Below, piece by piece: positions 36,096 to 43,297 of a DNA stretch of 54,568 nt (its first letter is position 1; each line of letters starts with the position of its first letter). Made by a program: the position numbers and the translations under genes. The DNA is from an uncultured Bacteroidia bacterium (GTDB lineage: Bacteria > Bacteroidota > Bacteroidia > Bacteroidales > F082). The stretch spans positions 1 through 54,568 of the forward strand of contig CACXIM010000008.1 in the NCBI GenBank assembly GCA_902767725.1, in the 5' to 3' direction. A model generated the notes under the pieces. That model had not been told where the DNA came from and did no database searches. It was given only the letters and a program-made list of their open reading frames with translations.

Positions 36096-36863
36096 ATGAA
36101 GAAACTAATCGCTTTTTTTACCAAGATTTTTCCTCGGCAATGGCTCATCAAGTTGAGCTACCTCTTTAGCCTACTGATCCGTCCGTTCTATATTGGCAAC
36201 AAGGTGGAATGTCCCGTTTGTGGTGGCCATTTCCGCAAGTTTTTGCCCTACGGTTATGGCAAGGCTATGGATAATCGTTTGTGTCCCAAGTGTTTGTCTC
36301 TTGAAAGGCACCGTTTGTTGTGGCTTTATCTGAAGGAGAAGACGGATTTCTTCACCGCGCCGTTGAAGGTCTTGCATTTTGCGCCCGAGCAGCCTTTCCT
36401 GAAGCGTTTTCGAACCCTGAAGAATCTCGATTATACCACCGCCGACCTTGATTCGCCCATCGCCGACTTACATCTTGACGTGACGGACATCAACCAGCCG
36501 AGCGACACCTACGATGTGGTTATCTGTAACCATGTGTTGGAGCATGTCAACGATGCAAACAAGGCTTTTTCGGAAATCAAACGCATCCTGAAGCCTGGTG
36601 GATGGGCCATTCTGCTGGTGCCCATCAATCCTGATGTTGATACCTTCGAGGATCCCAGCATCACCGACCCGAAGGAACGTGAACGTCTCTTCGGACAATA
36701 CGACCATGTGCGTCAGTTTGGCCGTGACTACGCCGAGGTGCTGCGCAGGGCAGGCTTCAAGGTGACGGAAGATCGGATTTATTACGAGATTTCAGAACAG
36801 CAGCGCGAACGGATGCATCTTTCACGTAGAGGAGAGGAGATTATTTATCGTTGCGAGAAGTGA
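36096..36863 (+). CDS. Class I SAM-dependent methyltransferase with N-terminal zinc-finger-like motif
   Basis: The product has 255 residues from the ATG at 36096, chosen because it follows the promoter; the longer in-frame reading starts upstream of the promoter. The N-terminal part has CPVCGGHFRKFLPYG and CPKCLSLERHR, two CxxC pairs that may bind zinc. The Rossmann methyltransferase region has FAPEQP, DYTTADLDS, VVICNHVLEHVND and IKRILKPGGWAILLVP (motifs I-IV). The methyl acceptor is unknown, perhaps a sugar or lipid intermediate, given the glycan genes next door. It is followed by palindromic repeats. Confidence 0.8.
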   Translation: MKKLIAFFTKIFPRQWLIKLSYLFSLLIRPFYIGNKVECPVCGGHFRKFLPYGYGKAMDNRLCPKCLSLERHRLLWLYLKEKTDFFTAPLKVLHFAPEQPFLKRFRTLKNLDYTTADLDSPIADLHLDVTDINQPSDTYDVVICNHVLEHVNDANKAFSEIKRILKPGGWAILLVPINPDVDTFEDPSITDPKERERLFGQYDHVRQFGRDYAEVLRRAGFKVTEDRIYYEISEQQRERMHLSRRGEEIIYRCEK

Positions 36864-36864
36864 A

Positions 36865-36931
36865 GCATCCCATCGGGATGCACGCTCGGTAAAAACTGTT
36901 AGGAGCATCTGCCTGCATCCCATCGAGATGC
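36865..36931. repeat. Paired GCATCCCATCGGGATGC palindromes
   Basis: GCATCCCATCGGGATGC (36865-36881) and GCATCCCATCGAGATGC (36915-36931) are 7-base-arm palindromes in direct order, 50 bases apart. Such CATCCC...GGGATG pairs are recalled as dispersed repeats in Bacteroidota. Confidence 0.7.
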
Positions 36932-36954
36932 GCCGATACGACCTAAAACAACAA

Positions 36955-36981
36955 AAGGCGATTCCCTAACGGGGTCGCCTT
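36955..36981. terminator. Hairpin between converging methyltransferase and rpmH genes
   Basis: AAGGCGA and TCGCCTT pair, with further CCC/GGG pairing inside. There is no long T-run, so it may be a bidirectional terminator or another palindromic repeat. Confidence 0.45.
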
Positions 36982-37036
36982 CGTTACCTTAAATGAGAAA
37001 TATAACGGCTTCCGTTCCGTTTCCACGGAATGACGA

Positions 37037-37183
37037 TTAATATTCGTCAGAAACTGTAAGTCTCTTTCTGCCCTTGGCTCTTCTGCGGGCCAAAACCTTA
37101 CGGCCGTTTGCCGTCGACATTCTCTCTCTGAAACCGTGTTTGTTTCTACGTTTTCTGTTCGAAGGTTGATAAGTGCGCTTCAT
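37037..37183 (-). CDS. rpmH: 50S ribosomal protein L34
   Basis: The 48-residue protein reads [20 protein letters not shown] at the start, then [20 protein letters not shown] and a short tail LTVSDEY. The highly basic sequence and the MKRTYQPS and GFRxRMxT motifs are diagnostic of L34, a structural protein of the large ribosomal subunit. The start lies 55 bases after the -7 box at 37238-37245. The C-terminal extension beyond the core (LTVSDEY) is common in Bacteroidota. Confidence 0.97.
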   Translation of the reverse strand: MKRTYQPSNRKRRNKHGFRERMSTANGRKVLARRRAKGRKRLTVSDEY

Positions 37184-37237
37184 CTCTGTATCTGTTTATT
37201 TGTTATTTTTCAGCTGAAATCCCTCTGAATTGGGCTG

Positions 37238-37267
37238 CAAAAGTACAAAGATTTTCCTTTGCTACAA
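37238..37267 (-). promoter_or_regulatory. rpmH promoter
   Basis: The minus strand has TACTTTTG (37238-37245) as -7 box and TTG (37265-37267) as -33 box with a 19-base spacer, both matching the Bacteroidota consensus. They leave a leader of about 50 bases. Confidence 0.7.
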
Positions 37268-37287
37268 CATTTTTCTTGAAAAAAATG

Positions 37288-37321
37288 AAAAAGGCAAAAC
37301 CGAATTCGGTTTTGCCTTTTT
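37288..37321. terminator. Bidirectional terminator downstream of pepD
   Basis: AAAAAGGCAAAACCGAATTC pairs with its exact reverse complement, giving a perfect 34-base palindrome with A and T runs at the ends. It ends 23 bases after the pepD stop. Confidence 0.85.
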
Positions 37322-37343
37322 CAAATCATTGATAACTAATTTG

Positions 37344-38813
37344 TTATGCAATTACTTCTTTTTCTGGGATGTTGCTCAGCGTTTCAACGAGGAAGTCCCA
37401 GAACGGCTGCACGCTCTCGATGAGCAGGGCTTCGTCGGGTGAATGCGGGTGCACCAAGGTCGGGCCAAAGCTCACCATGTCCCAGTTCGGATACTTCGAT
37501 CCGAGGATGCCACATTCCAAACCGGCGTGGATGACCATCACCTTGGGTTCTTTGCCGAACTTGTCGAGATAGACCTTCTTCATCAGGTTGAGGATGGTGG
37601 AGTTGATGTTGGGTTTCCAGCCAGGATAGTCACCAGTGGAGTAGGCTTCTGCACCGTTGTCGGTGAGGTTCTTGCGGATTTGCTCGGCCAGTTTATCCTT
37701 GGCGGCATCGACGAGGCTGCGGGTCAGCGAGGCGGTCGTGATCTTGCCGTCTTCCATCTTCCATGTGGCCAGGTTGCTCGAGGTCTCTGTGGTGCCTTCA
37801 AAGTCTTCCGACATGGCGATGACGCCGTTGGGATAGCGGGCAATGGCGCAGAACATGTTGTCTTGCGTCTTCACGTCGATGACCTGCTTGGGCATCTCAG
37901 CGTCTTCGCAGAGGATGGCCAGCTCAGGCTCCACTTCGGCGAATTCTTCTTTGCAGATGCCTTCGTATTCAGCGGCATACGCTTTGAATTCTTCTTCCTT
38001 GTCGGCAGGGACCACCACGATGGCTTCGGCTTCTCTTGGGATGGCGTTGCGCAGGCTACCGCCATCAATGCAGGCGAGGCGCAAACCATATTTCTCGGCT
38101 GCCATAAGCAGCATGGCGTTCAGCACTTTGTTGGCGTTGGCGCGACCCAAGTTGATGTCCATGCCTGAGTGACCGCCTTTCAGTCCTTTCACGAAGAGGC
38201 GGAAGGCTTTCATGCCAGCGGGGACGGCTTCGAAGGTGGGCGTCCAAGTGCCGATGTTGTCGACACCGCCAGCGCAACCGACGTACAGCTCGCCCTCGGT
38301 CTCCGAATCCATGTTCATCAGGATGTCGCCTTTCAGCACACCGGGCTGCAGCTTGTTGGCGCCCGTCATGCCGGTTTCTTCGTCGATGGTGAAGAGGGCT
38401 TCGATGGGACCATGTTGCAGGTCGGTGGCTTCGAGCACTGCCATGGCTGCGGCAGCACCCAGACCGTCGTCGGCGCCGAGGGTGGTGCCATTGGCCTTCA
38501 CCCATCCGTCTTCGATGTGGGTCTCAATCGGGTCGTTCTCAAAATCGTGCACTTTGTCGGCATTCTTTTGCGGGACCATGTCCAGATGGGCTTGCAGGAT
38601 GACGCCTTTGCGGTTCTCCATGCCTGGAGTGGCGGGTTTGCGCATGATGACGTTACCGCATTCGTCGACGATGGTTTCAAGGCCGTGTTCTTCGCCCCAT
38701 TGCTTCATGAAGGCGATCACTTTGGCTTCTTTCTTCGAAGGGCGGGGAATCTGGGTGAGACTGTAGAAGTTTCTCCACACGCCATTCGGTTCTAAATCTT
38801 TGATAGAGCTCAT
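37344..38813 (-). CDS. pepD: Aminoacyl-histidine dipeptidase (cytosol non-specific dipeptidase, M20C)
   Basis: The 489-residue product is close to the usual PepD length. The M20 metal-site signatures are QAHLDMVPQ (His and Asp), GTTLGADDGLGAAAAMAVLE (bridging Asp) and IDEETGMTGA (catalytic Glu region). GGHSGMDINLGRANA and, near the C terminus, IHAGLECGILGSKYP with SFGPTLVHPHSPDE are family signatures. It hydrolyses dipeptides, including Xaa-His, with two zinc ions in the cytoplasm. The start follows a repeat-rich leader. It is transcribed away from the small lipoprotein gene at 39002. Confidence 0.95.
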   Translation of the reverse strand: MSSIKDLEPNGVWRNFYSLTQIPRPSKKEAKVIAFMKQWGEEHGLETIVDECGNVIMRKPATPGMENRKGVILQAHLDMVPQKNADKVHDFENDPIETHIEDGWVKANGTTLGADDGLGAAAAMAVLEATDLQHGPIEALFTIDEETGMTGANKLQPGVLKGDILMNMDSETEGELYVGCAGGVDNIGTWTPTFEAVPAGMKAFRLFVKGLKGGHSGMDINLGRANANKVLNAMLLMAAEKYGLRLACIDGGSLRNAIPREAEAIVVVPADKEEEFKAYAAEYEGICKEEFAEVEPELAILCEDAEMPKQVIDVKTQDNMFCAIARYPNGVIAMSEDFEGTTETSSNLATWKMEDGKITTASLTRSLVDAAKDKLAEQIRKNLTDNGAEAYSTGDYPGWKPNINSTILNLMKKVYLDKFGKEPKVMVIHAGLECGILGSKYPNWDMVSFGPTLVHPHSPDEALLIESVQPFWDFLVETLSNIPEKEVIA

Positions 38814-38817
38814 TGAT

Positions 38818-38935
38818 GTTGATTGTTTATTGTTGATTTGAAAATGTTGATCTTTGATGTTGTGAATGCTGACAGTTGTTTACCTTTCAATTAAACAATT
38901 AAACCATCAACAGTTCAACAACAAAATAGTCGGCT
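38818..38935. repeat. Degenerate 7-8 bp inverted repeat tract in the pepD leader
   Basis: On plus, TGATGTTGATTGTTTATTGTT-type units lie at 38818-38870 and CAATTAAACAATTAAACCAT-type units lie at 38898-38935. The halves are rough inverted complements. The tract ends at the pepD start codon, as the 21415-21450 tract ends at rnfD. Confidence 0.6.
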
Positions 38936-39001
38936 AAAATACGGTTTTTTTCTCAAATCGAAACAAAAAGTCGTATTTTTGCAAACTAAAACTTTAATAA
39001 A

Positions 39002-39358
39002 ATGAAAAAAGTATTACCGCTTTTATTGTTTGTCCTGTTGGCTTTTGCCAGCTGCCAGAGAGGTCCTGCCGTCTATCAAGCTTCTGAAAATCCGAAAGAA
39101 ATGGCTGATAATGCCGAAAAATTCGCCAAGCAGACCGTGAGGCGTTCCTCAAGTTACAATGCCGAGGAATGGAAGGTGGCAGTTGAACAGTTTGCTGTAA
39201 TGACCAAGGATTTTGTGGATAAGAAGCCTCTAATGAGTCAGGAGGACGTCTTCCGTTTTGATGCTGCACGTTTGGAGTTTATCAAAGCTGTAAATGAGAA
39301 TGGCAATGATGAGCTTGTTGCACAAATCAAGGAAATCTATAGTCAGTGCGTGAATTGA
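39002..39358 (+). CDS. Small lipoprotein of unknown function
   Basis: The 118-residue product has a lipobox (LLAFASC, Cys at residue 18) and a mature part that is mostly helical and charged (SENPKEMADNAEKFAKQTV, YNAEEWKVAVEQFAVMTKDF). I do not recognise the family with confidence; it resembles the small Bacteroidota lipoproteins described only as DUF6565-like. The promoter TATTTTTG lies at 38974-38981, 20 bases before the start. The convergent 39377-40171 gene ends 18 bases after its stop. Confidence 0.75.
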   Translation: MKKVLPLLLFVLLAFASCQRGPAVYQASENPKEMADNAEKFAKQTVRRSSSYNAEEWKVAVEQFAVMTKDFVDKKPLMSQEDVFRFDAARLEFIKAVNENGNDELVAQIKEIYSQCVN

Positions 39359-39376
39359 TCATGAGGCAGTAAGCCT

Positions 39377-40171
39377 TTATTCGTCATCGGCAATGCTGAT
39401 GATACGCTTTTCTTTCGTTGTGGGATTGTAGGTGAAGATGATAGGCGCTTGACATTCGCTGCCTACTGCATACCCTCCACAGGCGTATGTGCCCTTTTTC
39501 CCGTTGTAATCTTTAACAATGAAGCCATCAATGTAACTGCGGGGAAAACCGCTGATGAGAATGAGATTGGCTAAAGGTCCGTCTTCTTTTTCTCCGTTTT
39601 CAACCAAATCCCAATAGGATGCCTCTATTTTTTTTCCTACGTTTTCTTCGCAGAAAATGTCATTCAAGGTCATGTCGTTGTCCACTTCGAGAATCTTATG
39701 TTTTTTCTCCAAATTAGTATCTGTGGTTTGGTCACTTTCGCCAATGATTTCGGCTCCGCCTTGATAGTCGGTTAGAAAATGCATGTAGGCATGGTAGGTC
39801 TTGTAAGGCTTGTCTTTTTCCATCTGTACATGTTTGTCGAAACTGAGTTGGGCTTGACATTCGTTGATAAAATTTACCTTAACATTGTCGTAGTATTGGT
39901 GATAGTAGTCGTTCTTTTTGAAAAATTTGGCATGGCTGTCGTCGACTTCCTCAATGGTAAGGTAAGATTGATAGTATCTCACTATCTTGCAATATGTCGA
40001 AGAGAGCTTTCCCTCATCGCGTGAGTTAATCGCGTCGTTCCATGTTTTTAAGGTCCTCATGCAGCCTTCTTTGAAGGCTTGAATGGGGTCGGCATCTCCC
40101 TTTTTTTGAGCCAGGCCAAGCGAGTAGGGAAGAAACAGTGTAGCTAATAACAAAAAAACGGATTTCTTCAT
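39377..40171 (-). CDS. Exported protein of unknown function
   Basis: The 264-residue product has a signal peptide (1-21, ending LGLAQ) and no recognised domain. The mature part has a helical, NTF2-like-sized N-terminal region (GCMRTLKTWNDAINSRDEGKL, KIVRYYQSYLTIEEVDD) and a beta-rich end (DGFIVKDYNGKKGTYACGGY). The promoter TATCTTTG is at 40200-40207 on the minus strand, facing the steroid-reductase operon. No function can be assigned. Confidence 0.65.
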   Translation of the reverse strand: MKKSVFLLLATLFLPYSLGLAQKKGDADPIQAFKEGCMRTLKTWNDAINSRDEGKLSSTYCKIVRYYQSYLTIEEVDDSHAKFFKKNDYYHQYYDNVKVNFINECQAQLSFDKHVQMEKDKPYKTYHAYMHFLTDYQGGAEIIGESDQTTDTNLEKKHKILEVDNDMTLNDIFCEENVGKKIEASYWDLVENGEKEDGPLANLILISGFPRSYIDGFIVKDYNGKKGTYACGGYAVGSECQAPIIFTYNPTTKEKRIISIADDE

Positions 40172-40282
40172 GGTGTTGTGTTTTGCTTGAATTATAATGC
40201 AAAGATATGGTTTTACTTAATAAGGAATGCCGTTTTTGATTGTTTTATGGTTAACTTTTTTCGCTTTTGAGTGAAAAAGTAT

Positions 40283-40311
40283 GATGCAAATGCATCTTTT
40301 TTCTATTTTTG
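40283..40311 (+). promoter_or_regulatory. Promoter and operator-like palindrome of the steroid-reductase operon
   Basis: TATTTTTG (40304-40311) is a -7 box, 20 bases before the reductase ATG. Upstream, GATGCAAATGCATC (40283-40296) is a 6+6 palindrome with a 2-base centre, placed where a regulator could occlude the -33 region. The regulator is unknown. Confidence 0.5.
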
Positions 40312-40330
40312 AAAACCATTTACGACGATT

Positions 40331-41098
40331 ATGACGCTACATACATTTTATATCTTCCTTATCGTCATGGCTGTAGTGGCTGTGGTGGTTTTTGTAAGCC
40401 TCTTCTTCGTGGATGCAGGCTACGGTAAGTTTTATGACCCGAAATGGGGCCCTGCGGTCAACAACAAGTTGGGTTGGGTGCTGATGGAGTCTCCTGTGTT
40501 CGTCGCCATGCTGCTGCTGTGGCTCTTTTCCGACCGTCGTGCCGACATGGTACGTTTGGCCTTCCTTTTCCTTTTTGAATTGCACTATATCCAACGCTCC
40601 TTCGTGTTTCCGTTTAGGATACGCGGCAACAGCGTGATGCCCTTGTCCATTGTCGTCATGGGTGTCAGCTTCAACGTGCTGAACGCCTTGATGCAAGGCG
40701 GTTGGATTTTCTATCTTTCTCCAGAGGACTATTATCCAGCCGATTGGCTGACAGACCCACGTTTCATCGCCGGTTTCCTGGTCTTCATCATCGGCATGTA
40801 TGTCAACATCCAATCCGACGACATTATCCGCAACTTGCGCAAGGAGGGCGACACTAACCACTACCTGCCTAAGGGTGGCATGTTTCGTTATGTCACTTCT
40901 GCCAACTATTTCGGCGAGTTCGTTGAATGGATCGGTTTCGCCATCCTGACCTGGTCGTGGGCGGGCGCCGTGTTCGCTTTATGGACCTTCGCCAACCTCG
41001 GACCTCGAGCCGACCACATCTACAAGCGCTATCAGGTGGAGTTCGGCGATGAGCTGAATACGAAAAAAGTCAAGAGGATTATTCCTTTTATCTATTGA
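40331..41098 (+). CDS. Steroid 5-alpha-reductase (SRD5A1)-like 3-oxo-5-alpha-steroid 4-dehydrogenase
   Basis: The 255-residue membrane protein has about seven predicted membrane segments and resembles human SRD5A1 along its length. Matches include DWLTDPRFIAGFLVFIIGM, VNIQSDDIIRNLRKEGDT (about 158-175), GGMFRYVTSANYFGEFVEW (182-200) and the C-terminal IIPFIY. SRD5A2 residues Q56-E57 correspond to M52-E53 here, so the Glu is kept and the Gln replaced. Y86 in HYIQRS matches the catalytic Tyr. It should reduce the delta4 bond of 3-oxo-delta4 steroids or bile-acid intermediates to the 5-alpha product using NADPH. The next gene starts at its stop codon. Gut Bacteroidales 5AR proteins are the closest known comparison. 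Confidence 0.85.
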   Translation: MTLHTFYIFLIVMAVVAVVVFVSLFFVDAGYGKFYDPKWGPAVNNKLGWVLMESPVFVAMLLLWLFSDRRADMVRLAFLFLFELHYIQRSFVFPFRIRGNSVMPLSIVVMGVSFNVLNALMQGGWIFYLSPEDYYPADWLTDPRFIAGFLVFIIGMYVNIQSDDIIRNLRKEGDTNHYLPKGGMFRYVTSANYFGEFVEWIGFAILTWSWAGAVFALWTFANLGPRADHIYKRYQVEFGDELNTKKVKRIIPFIY

Positions 41099-42336
41099 TG
41101 ACTATGGTAGAATCAATGATTTTCACTCCTTGCCAAATCGGTCCCATCACCTTGCGCAACAGGGTGATACGTTCGGCCGCCTTCGAGAATATGGCTTACG
41201 GCAACCGTCCTTCAGAGGATCTGTTTAATTATCATGCGGCTGTGGCTCGTGGTGGTGTCGGCATGACGACGGTGGCCTACGCTGCTGTCAACCAGTCGGG
41301 GCTGTCGTTCGACGGTCAACTCTGGATGCGCGAGGAGATTGTGCCTGAACTAAAACGTCTCACCGATGCCGTCCATTCCTACGGCGCTAAGGCTTCCATC
41401 CAGTTGGGGCACTGTGGCAACATGACGCACCGCGCCACCTGTGGTTGCATGCCTGTGGGCGCATCGGGGGGCTTCAATATGTATTCGCCGACGTTTCATA
41501 GAAAGCTGAAAAAGGAGGAGATTTACGAGTTGGTGAGTGATTTCGGCAAAGCCGTGAATCTGGCGCGAGAGGCTGGCTTCGACTGTGTGGAGATCCATGC
41601 GGGACATGGTTATCTCATTAGTCAGTTCCTGTCGCCTTATACCAACCGTCGTCACGATGAGTTTGGAGGCTCGTTGGACAACCGCATGCGTTTCATGCGT
41701 CTCGTCATTGAGGAGGTGATGCGCGCTGCTGGCGATGACATGGCGGTGGTGGTCAAGGTGAACATGCACGATGGCTTCCATCGTGGCATGCAGCGCGAAG
41801 AGTGTATTAAAGTGTCGCAGGAGTTGGAACGTCTCGGTGTGCATGCCCTTGTGCTCACGGCAGGTTTCGTCAGCAAGGCTCCGATGGAGGTGATGCGTGG
41901 CGCAATGCCGCTCAAGACCTTGCGTTATTACATGGACATGAAGAAATTCTGGTGGCTGAAGGCAGGCCTTGCCTTTGCAGGCAGGCTGTTGATTCCTACC
42001 GTGCCGTTCAGCGAAGGCTATTTCCTGGAGGATGCCAAGGAGTTTCGCGCCGCCCTGAAAATGCCCCTTATCTACGTGGGCGGTATGGTCTCGAGGGAAA
42101 AGATGGAAGAAGTGCTTGATTCAGGCTTCGTGGCTTTGCAGATGGCACGTGCCTTGGTCAACGACACTGATTTCATCAACAAGCTCCAACGTGGTGATGT
42201 GACGCGCAGTGAGTGCAAGCACTCCAACTATTGCATCGGACGCATGTACACTTTGGAGATGAAGTGCCACCATTGCGTGGAGAACATGCCCAAACGGCTT
42301 CAGGAAGAGATTGACGAAGCGGAAAGAACGTTATGA
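41098..42336 (+). CDS. Old-yellow-enzyme NADH:flavin oxidoreductase (candidate 5-beta-reductase)
   Basis: The product has 412 residues from the ATG at 41098, which overlaps the reductase stop codon as TGATG; a further Met lies two codons in. The TIM-barrel OYE fold is shown by FTPCQIGPITLRNRVIRSAAFE at the N terminus, QLGHCGNMTHR (substrate His/Asn region), EIHAGHGYLISQFLSPYTNRRHDEFGG (FMN phosphate site) and the C-terminal YVGGMVSREKMEEVL. A late Cys-rich stretch (CNYCIGRM-type, then MKCHHCVENM) is present, but the BaiCD-type C-terminal Fe-S/NAD domain is absent. Bacterial relatives reduce C=C bonds of 3-oxo-delta4 steroids. With the neighbouring genes it is a candidate bile-acid 5-beta-reductase. 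Confidence 0.8.
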   Translation: MTMVESMIFTPCQIGPITLRNRVIRSAAFENMAYGNRPSEDLFNYHAAVARGGVGMTTVAYAAVNQSGLSFDGQLWMREEIVPELKRLTDAVHSYGAKASIQLGHCGNMTHRATCGCMPVGASGGFNMYSPTFHRKLKKEEIYELVSDFGKAVNLAREAGFDCVEIHAGHGYLISQFLSPYTNRRHDEFGGSLDNRMRFMRLVIEEVMRAAGDDMAVVVKVNMHDGFHRGMQREECIKVSQELERLGVHALVLTAGFVSKAPMEVMRGAMPLKTLRYYMDMKKFWWLKAGLAFAGRLLIPTVPFSEGYFLEDAKEFRAALKMPLIYVGGMVSREKMEEVLDSGFVALQMARALVNDTDFINKLQRGDVTRSECKHSNYCIGRMYTLEMKCHHCVENMPKRLQEEIDEAERTL

Positions 42337-42340
42337 ATAG

Positions 42341-42468
42341 TCACAAAACCTTCAAAACCTTTTGTAGAGGTTGGGAAAGCGGTCAACAAACACGCTTTCT
42401 GGCGGCATCACGGTTGTGTGCCGCCATACGCTTTCATACAGTTTTGTGTTGTTTTGTAGGTTTTGTGA
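42341..42468 (+). repeat. TIR-bounded double-hairpin element, copy 1
   Basis: The terminal inverted repeats read TCACAAAACCTTCAAAACC on the left and the complement of TCACAAAACCTACAAAAC on the right. Inside are two hairpins: GGAAAGCG with CGCTTTC, then GGCGGCA with TGCCGCC followed by ATACG. The second copy is at 50784-50954. It lies between the OYE and SDR genes, whose coding regions it does not enter. Confidence 0.7.
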
Positions 42469-42481
42469 TAAACAACGCGAT

Positions 42482-43297
42482 ATGAGTGCAAAGAAATGGA
42501 TAAAAAGGTTTCAGGAGTCTCAAGGGCATTTGCCTTGGGCCTTGGTGACGGGTGGCAGCTCAGGCATGGGTTTGGAGTATGCCCGCCAGTTGGCTGAAAT
42601 CGGCTGCAACCTAGTCCTGGTCAGTAATCAAGAGGAGGAGTTGCAAAAAGCCGCCGAGGAACTGAAACAAGGCCGAACCATCCAAGTCATACCGCATTAC
42701 CAAAACTTGGCCACGGAGATGGCGGCGGAAGAACTGCTGGCCTATTGCCAAGCGGAAGGCTTGCAAATTGACATCCTCATCAATAATGCAGGGATGTTTT
42801 TCTTCGAGGAATTGACCACCCAAAACGAAGCCAAATCCTTGACGATGATGCGATTGCATATCCTTACGCCTACCCGTTTGTGCATCGTTTTTGGTGAGGA
42901 GATGAAGAAACGTGGTTGTGGATACATTATTAATATGTCGTCGATGGCGGCAAAACTGCCTTGTCCGGGCATCACAATCTATTCGGCCACCAAGGCTTAT
43001 CTGAAGAGCTTCGGCAAGTCGCTCTTCTTCGAGATGAAACCCTACGGCGTGGGCGTGACTACGGTCTGCCCAGCCGCTATCGCCACGCCGCTCTACAAAT
43101 TAAAACCCAACTTGTTGAAGTTTGGCGTGAAAATTGGACTGATTGGTACACCACAATGGTTGGTGCGGAAGGCCTTGAAGGGCATGATGAAGAAGAAAAG
43201 GGTAGTGAAACCCGGATTGATGAATCATTATCTGCCGCCTTTGATTGCCGTTCTGCCCCACGGATTAGTGAATAAGCTATGGCAAAAATTCAAGTAA
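42482..43297 (+). CDS. Short-chain dehydrogenase (candidate 3-beta-hydroxysteroid dehydrogenase)
   Basis: The product has 271 residues from the ATG at 42482; the longer in-frame reading upstream passes through the repeat element and is rejected. It is a classical SDR. The cofactor-binding TGGSSGMG is at residues 23-30, NNAG at 101-104, Ser at 153 or 154 (IINMSSM), and catalytic Y167 and K171 in YSATKAY. The basic C terminus suggests membrane association. In gut Bacteroidales, an SDR of this size accompanies the 5AR and 5BR genes as 3-beta-HSDH; that is the inferred role here, but 17-beta or lipid oxidoreductase activity is possible. The PCMD gene starts 19 bases before its end. Confidence 0.75.
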   Translation: MSAKKWIKRFQESQGHLPWALVTGGSSGMGLEYARQLAEIGCNLVLVSNQEEELQKAAEELKQGRTIQVIPHYQNLATEMAAEELLAYCQAEGLQIDILINNAGMFFFEELTTQNEAKSLTMMRLHILTPTRLCIVFGEEMKKRGCGYIINMSSMAAKLPCPGITIYSATKAYLKSFGKSLFFEMKPYGVGVTTVCPAAIATPLYKLKPNLLKFGVKIGLIGTPQWLVRKALKGMMKKKRVVKPGLMNHYLPPLIAVLPHGLVNKLWQKFK

